DNA of 20,113 nucleotides from Theodoxus fluviatilis (GCA_034096865.1 JAWQFJ010014620.1:1-20113), one strand, 5' to 3'; positions 1 to 8,003 are shown, numbered from the stretch's first letter. Notes: generated by a model not told the origin, from the letters alone. Translations and numbers: made by a program.

Positions 1-65
1 GATATCTCGTGCTGCGTATGCCACGTCGCTCGCGCCGCGCGCAAACTCCAAACAAAAGAAAAAAG

Positions 66-600
66 CACACACACTACACGGGACTACGCTACAACACGCA
101 CACACACAACACACACGCACACACCCAAACTACACCCACTCATACCGAAATCACACACACGCACCATGCTCACACACAAACATACGCACACACACGCGCG
201 CAAACATACACACACACGCAAACATACACACATACACACACACACAAACATACACAGACACACACACACATACACACGCAAACACACACACACACGCGCG
301 CGCGCAAACATTCACACACACGCGCAAAACACACACACGCGCGCTCGCGCGCAAACATCCACATACACGCGCGCGCTAACATACACACATACACACACAA
401 ACATGCACACACACGCAAACAGACACACACACGCAAACATACACACACACTCACACGCAAACATACACAGACACGCAAATACACACACACACACACATAC
501 ACACACACACACGCAAACATGCATACACACCCACGCAAACATACACACTCACACATTCACACACGCACACTCATGCATGCACGCACACGTGCACGCACTA
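66..600. repeat. Degenerate (CA)n microsatellite with CACGCG interruptions
   Basis: About 535 bases are made almost wholly of CA dinucleotides broken by CAAACATACA and CGCGCG variants. No strand bias in function can be read. The tract lacks stop codons in several frames, so it yields long Thr/His-rich (plus) and Val/Cys-rich (minus) open frames that I treat as artefacts. Interruptions are frequent, suggesting an old tract that is no longer expanding as a pure repeat. The CGCG-rich parts alternate purine and pyrimidine and could adopt Z-DNA (inference). Confidence 0.95.
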
Positions 601-655
601 ACCTGTGCCACAGAACAACACACCACGCACGCACGCTCAGAGCTTGCTTCCCGTC

Positions 656-1550
656 ACCTTCCTCCGGCCCACACATCCACCCTCCGCCCTCCTTTCCCTC
701 CCCGATCTCCCCCGCACATCCACACGAGCCCCCTCCTCGCCCCCACTACATCCACCCTCCTCCTCTCCCTCGTACACACATTCCACCTCATCCCCCTCGC
801 TCTCCCCACCACATCCCCCCTTTTCACCCGCTCCCGCCAACCAGCCACTCTCCCTCCCCACACAATCCACCCTCACCTCTCTTGCCCCCGCACTCCTCCC
901 GCCCCCCGCCCCCCACACATCCACCCTCCCCCTCTCCCCCACACATCCACCCTCCCCCTCTCCCCCACACATCCACCGATCCCCCTCTCCCCCCGCACCT
1001 CCTCCCCCTTTCCCCCCCCTCCCCCACACATCCACACCCCTCCCCTCGTCCCCCACGACATCACCCTCCCCTCCCCCCCCACACATCCACCCTCCCCCTC
1101 TCCCCCACACATCCACTCTCCACTCTCCCCCACACATCCACCCTCCCCCTCTCCCCCGCACATCCACCCTCCCCCTCTCCCCCACACATCCACCCTCCTC
1201 CTCTCCCCCACACATCCACCCTCCCCCTCTCCCCCACACATCCACCCTCCCCCTCTCCCCCACACATCCACTCTCCCCCGCACTCCTCCCTCCCCCCCTC
1301 CCCCACACATCCACCCTCCCCCTCTACCCCACACATCCACCCTCACCCCTCATCCCACCATCAACTCCCACCCCTCTACCCTCTCCCCCACACATCCACC
1401 CTCCCCTCTCCCCCACACATCCACTCTCCCCCACACATCCACTCTCCCCCACACATCCACACCCTCCCCCTCTTCCCCCACACATCCACTCTCCCCCACA
1501 CATCCACCCTCCCCCTCTCCCCCGCACTCCTCCCTCCCCCTCTCGCTCTC
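656..1550. repeat. Pyrimidine-rich 26-bp minisatellite
   Basis: The unit is CACACATCCACCCTCCCC followed by CTCTCCCC, 26 bp long; for example the ACACATCC block recurs at 1081 and 1107. Copies are clearest from about 915 to 1525, with many truncated or spliced variants (CACACATCCACTCTCCCC) and occasional CGCACTCCTCC inserts. The plus strand is nearly free of G, so three forward frames stay open; 26 is not a multiple of 3, so repeats read as His/Pro/Ser-rich in every frame. A low-complexity 536-codon frame beginning near base 9 and ending at 1619 is the result and is not a credible protein. The complementary strand is rich in GGGG runs. Confidence 0.9.
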
Positions 1551-1949
1551 TCTATTCATTCGTTCACTTCAGTCCTTGCTGTTGTGCACGAGAAAACAAG
1601 ACTAAAATCTGAAAAATGACAATAGGGGATGTTTCAACCACAACATTATTTATTCATTCGTGCATGTTCCTGAAAAGAGACATGTTCACAAAGAAAATCT
1701 TTATTTATTTTACAACAGCGTGAAGCTCTGGAAGCGACTAACTACGTGACTAACTAGTGCGTTGACTTTTCTCTGCGTTTTACTCGGAAATTTTTTCTCC
1801 CAGAGTTTAACTTCTTTTTTTTCATGCTCGTACACACACACACACACACAAATCAGAATCTCGAATGCATTCCAGAAGTCCACCTCCACTTCCTCTCCAC
1901 CCACACTCCCACACGCCCACGATTCCCTTCATCCCTCCACCCACGCTAC
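1551..1949. other. Unassigned AT-rich sequence
   Basis: This stretch lies between the minisatellite and the C-tracts. It contains a short (CA)n run near 1832-1849 and several TTTATTTATT strings, but no open frame, splice pattern or repeat family that I recognise. Confidence 0.5.
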
Positions 1950-1998
1950 CTCCCCCCCCCCCCCCCCCTTTCACTTCCCCGCACCCCCCCCCCCTCCC
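1950..1998. repeat. Poly-C tracts
   Basis: Two C-runs of over ten bases are separated by TTTCACTTCCCCGCA. They face a set of G-runs about 120 bases downstream and could pair with them or form an i-motif (inference). Homopolymer length here is liable to sequencing error. Confidence 0.8.
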
Positions 1999-2109
1999 CG
2001 GGCCGTTCAATAAAGGATTTGTTCTCCGCGTCTGGCTCAACCTCGTTAATTCTCTAAATTGTTCCCGGATGCTGCCCAAGGCCATCGCGAGAAGCAAACA
2101 ACGCAATCA

Positions 2110-2148
2110 GGGGGAAGGGTGGGGGGTGGAGTGGGGGGGGGGGGGGGG
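2110..2148. repeat. Poly-G tracts, potential G-quadruplex
   Basis: Repeated GGG to G(16) runs with short loops on the plus strand meet the usual G3+N1-7 pattern for a G-quadruplex. They lie just upstream of the duplicated block at 2181 and the CCAAT box at 2391, a position seen in some promoters, but no transcription start can be shown from sequence. Confidence 0.7.
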
Positions 2149-2180
2149 TGTGTCTGTGAGAGTTGTGAGTTGTGGACACA

Positions 2181-2304
2181 TTTCTGGCACACACGCCGTT
2201 TCCATCGGAAATATCGCTTATGCAAATCGCAAAAGAATGTTTTGGGCGTGCTCTAACGTGGCAATTTTCTGGCAACTCTGCCGTTTCCATATGAAATATC
2301 GCGC
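2181..2304. repeat. Diverged direct duplication, 85-bp spacing
   Basis: A 39-bp block at 2181-2219 recurs at 2266-2304 with the shared parts TTTCTGGCA, GCCGTTTCCAT and GAAATATCGC. Between them, at about 2219-2226, lies ATGCAAAT, identical to the POU/octamer motif. Shared blocks may be regulatory duplicates or the remains of a tandem repeat. Confidence 0.6.
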
Positions 2305-2390
2305 TGGCCAGTCCAGGAGCAGGGTTCTGTCGAGTTACTGCCCAGTACACGTACTGTTTTTTCTTGTTTTTCGGACACTTCCTCGAACAA

Positions 2391-2397
2391 CCAATCA
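2391..2397 (+). promoter_or_regulatory. CCAAT box (CCAATCA)
   Basis: CCAATCA matches the NF-Y binding core. It lies 55-61 bases upstream of the candidate ATG at 2452, with no TATA box between. Spacing would fit a promoter only if the 5' UTR is very short, so support is weak; a 7-mer of this kind is expected by chance in 20 kb. Confidence 0.25.
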
Positions 2398-2451
2398 GAT
2401 GGGTTCGTGCTTGTGACTTAGTGGTAGTGTTGTGTCCACCCACATGTCCTC

Positions 2452-2517
2452 ATGGCGGCCTTGCCTCGCTGGATCCGAAACTTGTGTGGCCTAGCTCTGC
2501 TGCTTCATCTGTCAGTT
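2452..2517 (+). CDS. Possible first coding exon with signal peptide (hypothetical)
   Basis: An ATG at 2452 (context CCTCATGGCGG, G at +4 but C at -3) opens 22 codons ending exactly at a GTAAGA splice-donor-like site at 2518. The peptide has a basic n-region, MAALPRWIRN (1-10), then a hydrophobic run, LCGLALLLHLSV (11-22), the usual shape of a secretory signal peptide. The frame stops 8 codons beyond the donor, so splicing would be needed. A CCAAT box and an octamer motif lie upstream. No downstream exon of the same gene is recognised in this window, so the product is unknown. A hydrophobic 22-mer beside a GT could be chance. Confidence 0.25.
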
Positions 2518-2691
2518 GTAAGACGTTCTCATGTCTGCGTGTGAATTTATTGTACAGTTCTACAGCACCGTATCTGTCTAATGCAGCAGCAGATGAGTAG
2601 AAACAGCGGGAAAAGAGGCAGCGGCAGCCTGAATGTACGAAGGGGTGAAGGACAACCGACATCCTTCCATTTACAAGTAAATAATTACAGG

Positions 2692-2745
2692 AGAGAGAGA
2701 AAGAGGGAGAGAGAGAGGGAGAGAGGGAGGGAGAGAGAGAGAGGG

Positions 2746-2818
<73 letters not shown>
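2692..2818. repeat. (GA)n microsatellite
   Basis: Interrupted GAGAGG repeats become pure (GA)n from about 2748 to 2816. The tract abuts the 3' end of the antisense LINE fragment that follows. Confidence 0.95.
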
Positions 2819-2820
<2 letters not shown>

Positions 2821-2971
2821 TAGCTAATCTATGTACAACAGTTGGTAACGTATATGAAGAATATGATCAACAATGACAAAGATTTTAGTAGATGCCTTTG
2901 ACAACTGTCAGCTCAGTGAGTCTTCAAGTTCAAGCAAATACGTGTCATATGTACAGGCGACAACAGTGAGA
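2819..2971 (-). other. Probable 3' UTR of the antisense LINE fragment
   Basis: On the minus strand these roughly 150 bases follow the stop codon of the reverse-transcriptase frame and run directly into (CT)n. No poly-A or AATAAA tail is visible, so the element may end in, or have inserted at, the CT repeat. Confidence 0.4.
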
Positions 2972-3595
2972 TCATCTAAATAGACAATCACGTATGGATG
3001 CTTTAAAAGATGTCATGGTAGTATTGTTCCTTAGGTGCAATGGGAGTGTATTCCATATCATAACACCTGAATATGTAATACTGCCTTTGAAAATGTCTAC
3101 TCTAGGTTGTGGTAGAATGAAAGTGTTGCGAGATAGTGAATGGCTTGTTTGGGGACTAATGAAGAGATCAGTAAGATACTTCGGTGCTCGTGAATGAGCA
3201 ATTTTGTGCATAAGGATGCATTTATTGAGGACGAGGTATTTTTCGAAGGGTAGTAAGCCAAGATGTTTTATCTTTTCATCCGTAGACAATGTTGAGTCGG
3301 AAATGATAAGCTTGACAGCTCGTCTGTACAGTGATTTAATCTTGTTTAAGTGCACTGCCATGGAGCCATCCCATACAACAGATGTAAAATTAATATGGGA
3401 ATTTATGTGTGCGTGAAAAAACATTGCGCATGCATCGGTGTTGACAAAATCCCTCAGTTTAGAGAGCAGGAAAATGTTCTTAGCAATAGTTTTGCATAAG
3501 GAATTGACATGTTGTTCCCAAGTTAGTTGTTTACCAACAATTATGCCTAGCACTCTGTGTTCTGAAACTTGCTCGATGATTTCAATTTCTATCAC
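2972..3595 (-). pseudogene. LINE reverse transcriptase, C-terminal fragment (CR1/L2/jockey-like)
   Basis: A 207-codon minus-strand frame with no internal stop or frameshift carries the region after the RT catalytic core of non-LTR retrotransposons. Visible landmarks are VLGIIVGKQLTWEQH near the start (the LG..LTW..H block that follows the palm), FTSVVWDG in the middle, a LGLLPFEKY block, and the terminal MIWNTLPLHLR motif, then the stop. The frame opens without ATG immediately at a (GA)n tract, so the endonuclease, the YxDD catalytic box and everything upstream are missing: a 5'-truncated, inactive copy. The lack of lesions suggests a fairly recent insertion. Family membership beyond the CR1/L2/jockey group is not certain. 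Confidence 0.85.
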
Positions 3596-3625
3596 GAGAG
3601 AGAGAGAGAGATAGAGATAGAGAGA

Positions 3626-3656
<31 letters not shown>

Positions 3657-3657
3657 G
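3596..3657. repeat. (GA)n/(GATA) microsatellite
   Basis: GAGAGA repeats with ATAGAG interruptions lie directly against the 5' truncation point of the antisense LINE. Together with the tract at 2692-2818 they bracket the element. Confidence 0.95.
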
Positions 3658-4148
3658 ACTTTTAAAACAGAGGACCACTGGAGGATGGAAGATAAGTTCA
3701 AGTGTATCCTCCTCAAATAAAGTAATACAATACGAGTAGTAAGAAAATATTACGATGGAGAAGGAACAGTAGAAACGGAAGCAGGACAAGACGGATAGAG
3801 GCATTACGAAGATTTTCTTAAATCTATATTCGGTCCGAATTGCAGAGATAACAAACGTGCCCAAAAGTCACTTTCATCTCACAATTTCATCACTTGCTCA
3901 TTCAAAAATGTAATACAGGACAAACACCGAAAATAGTGGCAATGGGGGTAGATGAAAGGGAGACTGAAACATTGCTGGTACGATATACTTCTTTCTGAGC
4001 CATCATGTATTTCACAAGGTGAGACCAGAATATAAACTTTTAAATCTCGAAGAAATAGCAACATTTTTGCATAAAGCTTTCTGAAGCCTGGCCGATTTTT
4101 TAAACTAAACATTCTGTTAGTATAGTTTGATGTGCACATTGTATAAAA
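3658..4148. other. Unassigned AT-rich sequence, perhaps LINE 3' tails
   Basis: A plus-strand stretch near 3714-3740 reads CTCAAATAAAGTAATACAAT, similar in style to the 3' ends of jockey-group LINEs, but no coding part precedes it. The part nearest 4148 would be the 3' untranslated flank of the decayed minus-strand LINE frame that ends at 4149. Confidence 0.3.
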
Positions 4149-4410
4149 TCAGGCATATTCTGGTTTCTTCTCTGGCTGCCTACAGTAATAAATGATTGTT
4201 TTCGTCAATGTTAATACATGATTTGTGGATTTGTCGTTTTCCCATGTACCAAACAATCTTTCAAGCACTGTTTGTCTATCATCTTTATTGCATAAATGAG
4301 AAACATGGCATTATAAGTTTTCCCCGAGTACCTGAGTAAATGGGCATTCAATTAAAATGTGTTGTAACGTTCTCCTATAGGTACCCTTTGCACAGAATAC
4401 ACTTGGCGTC
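4149..4410 (-). pseudogene. Decayed LINE C-terminus with zinc-knuckle (zf-RVT-like)
   Basis: Reading the minus strand from 4410, a CILCK motif is followed, after a one-base shift near 4381, by TLQHILIECPFTQ. This C-x2-C ... H-x3-C arrangement with the HIL-ECP signature is the zinc-binding segment at the C-terminus of many jockey/R1-type LINE reverse transcriptases. Downstream come one in-frame TAA (after GENL), then FGTWENDK and TIIYYCR, and a stop at 4149-4151. The frameshift and stop make it a relic. It is a different family from the LINE pieces at 2972 and 9543, which end in a WNxLP block instead. Confidence 0.55.
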
Positions 4411-4555
4411 GCCTCTTATTTCCTCCGCCAAAGAGTTTAATTTTTCCGTCGGTTTGTTCGGTTTTTCGTTCGTTATTTGACAAAATAAAGTTCAAATAGA
4501 ATTCTGATTAAATTTGGTGCAAGGCAAGGGTATTTACGAAGCAACCAAAATCTCT
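4411..4555. other. Unassigned sequence upstream of the LINE relic
   Basis: AT-rich sequence with GTTCGGTTTTTCGTTCG near 4456. On the minus strand it may extend the relic at 4149-4410, but I see no coding continuity. Confidence 0.3.
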
Positions 4556-5205
4556 TGCCACGTTGCTTGCGGCCGGTTGTTTGCCATCGTGGCAGGCAAT
4601 GCTGGAGACTGAGCTCGCACACGCTGCCACTGTGACCTTTCACCTCTCGCCACGGTCTATTTATGGAAGCGTATGAATTCCCGCGCTTGCACTCACAGAC
4701 GCTGAGTATCTCTCCCCCGCGGGCTTGCCCTAGCAGACAATGGCTGAAATCTATTTTCCAAACGACAGCTAAACTTCGAGTGACGATGACGATAGCACTT
4801 CCTCATCCAATGATGATGTTGCAGCTGCTGCAGCAATACTAATAATTGCCGAACAGCAAAAAAAAGAGGAAAAGAACGTGTTGGTCTCGTCCATCCACTC
4901 TTTCGGACATTATGCATGCAGAGTGACCTCTTGAACCCTACGTGATGACGAACTTCTGTTGAACACATTATTTTCCGCGGTAAACGTTGACGTCATACGC
5001 AGGTGCTCTGTGATTGGTGGATTCACAGAGTGTGGCACGCCACTCGCCCAGAAATGTGAAATTAGGTTTTACGGCGAGCAACTCAGTTGCCGGTGGCTTG
5101 GAAAGTTGCTTGGAATGCCAGTCGCTTTCAACCGACGTCGCACACGAAGTAATGCATGGAAAGCAATCGAGTTGCTCGAGTGGAATTGCCTCGTGTGCGA
5201 AGGCC
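4556..5205 (+). mobile_element. Possible PIF/Harbinger-type DNA transposon relic
   Basis: The segment holds several inverted repeats. CGAGCAACT near 5077 pairs with AGTTGCTCG near 5171, and TCGCACACGA near 5138 pairs with TCGTGTGCGA near 5191. CTCGCACACG near 4612 also matches the inverse of the last one, as a left terminus would. TGCCACG (4556) and CGTGGCA (4588) form a further hairpin. Inside lies a broken acidic frame resembling a Harbinger transposase N-terminus. Ends and target-site duplication are not resolved, so element limits are approximate. It could instead be a foldback or MITE derivative. Confidence 0.35.
4740..4919 (+). pseudogene. Broken transposase N-terminus-like frame (PIF/Harbinger?)
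   Basis: From the ATG at 4740 the frame reads MAEIYFPNDS, a TAA at 4770, then a Ser/Asp-rich stretch, an AAAAAILIIAEQQKK block, and, after a presumed one-base slip in the A8 run at 4858-4865, KRKRTCWSRP. An acidic start, a short hydrophobic/Ala segment and a basic K/R-rich run before W-x-R-P is the layout at the N-terminus of many animal PIF/Harbinger nucleases. The catalytic DDE domain is not present downstream. The resemblance is from memory of the family pattern and is modest. Confidence 0.3.
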
Positions 5206-5600
5206 TATGGAGCGATCCTTTAAATGTGGGAGATTATTATCTGTAATTTCGTTTTGGAATTAAACCACAAAGAGAAATGTTATCGCCCAGGCCCTACACC
5301 GGCGCAGAGCCAGAGCCCCAAGCCGGCATATATCATGCGTTCCACACTTTGAGACCGCTAGCAGGCGCTAAAATTAACCAGACTTCCTGGCGTCAGGCCT
5401 GGCAAGTTCCTGTAGTTTTTGGCCATGCATTTGTCGCGAGTATCATGTGAAACAGTTTGAATCGGAAGCACCTGTTTTTGCAAATAAAATGACCGATTTG
5501 CTTAGCACATGGTGCTTATTCCGCAGCATTTTATCGATCAGCAGCTTTGGGAACTATTTTTTATATTACTAGCAGGGAGAAGGTGGATTGATATTAAAGT
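5206..5600. other. Unassigned unique sequence
   Basis: No convincing frame, repeat or RNA. It contains AATAAA near 5483 and a GC-richer part around 5280-5420. Confidence 0.4.
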
Positions 5601-5640
5601 TTTATCCCTCCAGGTTTTCTGGAGGTCCTCACAGCTTTAT
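5601..5640. repeat. 40-bp hairpin direct repeat, copy 1
   Basis: This block is identical to 6098-6137 except for one loop base. It contains a perfect 7-bp stem, CCTCCAG / CTGGAGG (5607-5613 and 5619-5625), around a five-base loop. It is followed by (TCTG)n and unassigned sequence leading to a LINE tail. Confidence 0.9.
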
Positions 5641-5909
5641 CTGTCTGTCTGTCTGTCAGTCCCGACTTAACGGTTGATATCTCAAAAACTACTGGACGGA
5701 TTTCCTTGACATTTTGCACACTTACTGGAAGTTAGGTCCGATTGAATGTATCAAATTTTCAGAATCGAGGTTTGAAAAGAAAGTGATTTTTTAAACTTTT
5801 GGTGTTGCAAAGAAGGCAAGGGACGGAACTCTGTCCCGACTCAAGAGAAGTTTTGGCATGTGTGACGTGATCATTTGACGTCGAATAACGTGACGTAATT
5901 TCGAGGAGA
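5641..5909. other. Insert between the 40-bp repeats, noncoding part
   Basis: Starts with (CTGT)n, then unassigned repeat-like sequence with GATATCTCAAAAACTACTGG near 5678. GGGACGGAACTCTGTCCC near 5820-5837 forms a small hairpin. It leads into the LINE C-terminal frame that follows and may be its interior or a different element. Confidence 0.35.
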
Positions 5910-6065
5910 TTGGATATTGGTGAAAGAGAAGAGAACATCAAAGAGTGGACAGGCTTGACCTTTGCTGACTCAAAGCGAGCCACAGAGGATAGAGATCGAT
6001 GGAGGAAGATTGTCCGAAAGTCATCAGTGGTGCCTCAACAACCCATCTTAAGGTTAAGAGCCTGA
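5910..6065 (+). pseudogene. LINE endonuclease-RT C-terminal tail
   Basis: The frame carries IKEWTGLTFADSKRA and then EDRDRWRKIV, ending at TGA 6063-6065. The W-x-GL-x(n)-DR-x-WR pattern is the characteristic end of 'endonuclease-reverse transcriptase' LINE proteins found in many invertebrates. Only about 50 codons remain, so the catalytic domains are absent. A short 3' tail with the repeat CTGAACTGAACTGAA follows at 6066-6080, typical of LINE 3' ends, and the second 40-bp hairpin repeat begins at 6098. Confidence 0.6.
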
Positions 6066-6097
6066 TCTGAACTGAACTGAAGGAGAAAGAAGAATTT

Positions 6098-6137
6098 TTT
6101 ATCCCTCCAGGTTTACTGGAGGTCCTCACAGCTTTAT
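6098..6137. repeat. 40-bp hairpin direct repeat, copy 2
   Basis: Second copy of the block at 5601-5640, with one T-to-A change in the loop. It runs straight into the tRNA-like A-box sequence. The copies are 497 bases apart and may be a long target-site duplication, or the shared head of two dispersed repeats of one family. Confidence 0.9.
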
Positions 6138-6241
6138 GGATTAGCTCACTCGGTAGCGCGTCGAATATATTGTCGCTGGGACATGCTTGGTTGTAGGAGA
6201 TGCGCGTACTTGTTCGAGTCCGCACAGAGGCTTCTTTTTTT
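6138..6241 (+). mobile_element. tRNA-derived SINE-like head with Pol III A and B boxes
   Basis: TAGCTCACTCGG at 6142-6153 resembles the A box of a tRNA gene and GTTCGAGTCC at 6212-6221 matches the B box closely; a T-run at 6234-6241 could terminate Pol III. The A-to-B distance (about 60 bases) is larger than in most tRNA genes and the acceptor stem does not close, so this is not a functional tRNA. A tRNA-derived SINE is the simplest reading. The 40-bp hairpin repeat directly upstream may belong to it. Confidence 0.5.
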
Positions 6242-6303
6242 AATGTGTGTATGGTATTCAAGAGAGAGAGAGAGATAGCCACCCCACCCGTTGTTGTACA
6301 CGT

Positions 6304-6382
6304 GAGAGGTTGCGGGTTTGAACCTTACTTGTCCCCTCTCTTTTCTCGAGAGGTGCGGGTTCGAACCCGATCTTTTTTTTTT
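6304..6382 (+). repeat. Two further B-box-like repeats ending in oligo-T
   Basis: GAGAGG-TGCGGGTTTGAACC (B-box core 6315-6324) and GAGAGGTGCGGGTTCGAACC (core 6358-6367) are near copies about 43 bases apart. The second is a perfect B box followed by a ten-base T-run at 6373-6382. Neither has a matching A box nearby. With the SINE-like head they make three B boxes in about 160 bases. Confidence 0.55.
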
Positions 6383-6556
6383 AATGCCAAAACCTGGAGG
6401 TTCAGGTTTTTATCTTAACATTTTAAAAACGCAATTCCTTGTTTTGCTTTCTTCGCAATAAGTTCTCCTATCGGAGTAGGTTAAGCATGAGAAATCTTGA
6501 GGATCATGGGTACACAAGAACGGAAGGGGAAAGAAGAAGAAGGAGAACTAGGATGT

Positions 6557-6559
<3 letters not shown>

Positions 6560-6622
<63 letters not shown>
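6560..6622. repeat. (TG)n microsatellite, about 31 units
   Basis: Pure GT/TG dinucleotide run without interruption. The minus strand reads His/Thr and is not coding. Confidence 0.98.
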
Positions 6623-6627
<5 letters not shown>

Positions 6628-7200
6628 GAGGGGTGAGGCTGGGTGGGGAGGGAGGGAGGAAGCGACGTTAGCAGAAAGAGGTGGACTAACAGGTTTTCCA
6701 CTTCAGCGTGATTATGGGGTGCGCGAGCAGGTTTCTGTGTGACGGGGAATCGTGTCCCCACTGGTTTAATTGCTACCAACGAAGAACTGTAGAAAATAAC
6801 GACCCCTGTGGTCGCGCTTCCACCTGACGGAGTCACAGTTCCATTCGCGGTAATTGGGCGTGCCGAGCCATGAGGTCCAAGGTGCCCAGGGTGCGGTCTA
6901 GCCTGCTCTTCCACCCACAGACCTGCTGGAAGCGCGGGCAGGCAGTGGCTGTCCAGGTCTGTTGTAGGGAGACACCTTGCTTCTTCCAGGCATGGCACTA
7001 TATCAGAGTGGCAGAGGTGTTGGACAAGAACTGCCAGTCGGCCTTGTCTCCCAGAAGACCGCTCTGCAGAGAATGCAGTCGAAGGTCTGTGCTTTAACTG
7101 GACGGAACTCCGTAAGGGATGAAGACCGATTCATTCCTTGTATCGCTTTCATGGGTCAACTGGCATGTGTTTTCTTTTTGCAATCTGAGGAGAAGGGTTA
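6623..7200. other. Unassigned GC-richer sequence
   Basis: More GC-rich and less repetitive than its surroundings, with short frames on both strands; none continues for a convincing length or matches a family I recognise. A minus-strand stretch near 6870-7010 contains LSNTSATLI, a stop, then CGWKSRLDRTLG, which could be a decayed exon. Function unknown. Confidence 0.35.
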
Positions 7201-7392
7201 CTCGCATAAACATGTGCACGCATACATGAGCACTCGAGGACTCTCATACAGACACTCCACACTCGCGTGCACAAGCATGCACTGGCGTGCATGCTCACGT
7301 ACATTTACAAGCACACGCATGCACATATACAACGATGACACTCAACTGCATATGAACGCATGCAAGTTCTCGTACGCACGCACGCAGGCGCG

Positions 7393-7439
<47 letters not shown>

Positions 7440-7440
7440 G
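7201..7440. repeat. CA-rich degenerate tract with pure (CA)n core
   Basis: Degenerate CACACG/CATGCA sequence becomes a pure (CA)n run at about 7397-7436. The open frame over it is an artefact. Confidence 0.9.
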
Positions 7441-7880
7441 TTACAACAAGGCGACAGCAAAATCCTGACCATCCGAAGCAGTGAGCCGCTTTCTCCAAAT
7501 GTTCAGTAAGTCTTCAGAGCAGTGTTCCGAAGAGAGGAAGTGCCGGAACCATCACAGACTGGTGAACCCATGCACAAAACTCAGTGCATTTGTCGTCAGG
7601 AGTCAGTATGTATGCAGAATTGATCACATGGTCCAGTGAGCTAGGGGTAAAGTGTAAAGCGCTTTGCGACCCATACCTGAGTGAGAAGTCGCTACATTAA
7701 GCAAGTGCCTCTGTAACTCCAGTCAGAGAGGGGAGTGAGTACGGAGGGGTGGGGTGAAGGTGGAGGTGGGTAAAGGAAGGGAATTGCAATCTCCGCTCAC
7801 AACCGCATACAAAGGTCAATCGCTCTGTGACGTATCATTACTGCCATCACAGGTGCTCCGTTTGACTCCTGGGTGGGGAC
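7441..7880. other. Unassigned sequence with a LINE/SINE-tail-like motif
   Basis: GTAAAGCGCTTTG at 7654-7666 and GTCGCTACATTAAGCAA at 7688-7704 resemble the GTAAAGCGC...GCGCTATATAA tail common to L2-type LINEs and their SINE partners in marine invertebrates. The tail of the LINE at 9543 has a related sequence (GTAAACGCCATGAAC at 10507). No coding sequence accompanies this copy. Confidence 0.4.
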
Positions 7881-7920
7881 GTGGCTGTGCGAGACCAGAC
7901 GTGGCTGTGCGAGACCAGAC
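7881..7920. repeat. Perfect 20-bp tandem duplication
   Basis: GTGGCTGTGCGAGACCAGAC is present twice head to tail with no mismatch, so the duplication is recent or conserved. Confidence 0.97.
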
Positions 7921-8003
7921 TTGGACGTGTATTTGACGCGTCAGCGATGATCCATGGTCTTCCAGATTGTGCTCTATTATGTGTGGATTGCCTTTGCTGG
8001 TTG

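Noticed and set aside
9..1619. 536-codon plus-strand open frame rich in His, Thr, Pro and Ser
   Set aside because: It lies entirely on (CA)n and a G-poor 26-bp repeat that contain no stop codons; parallel frames are also open.
6142..6230. Functional tRNA gene
   Set aside because: A and B boxes are present but too far apart, and acceptor and anticodon stems do not form; a SINE-derived sequence fits better.
6504..7097. 164-codon minus-strand and 75-codon plus-strand frames
   Set aside because: The minus frame crosses the TG microsatellite and the plus frame has no family match; the region is recorded as unassigned GC-richer DNA.
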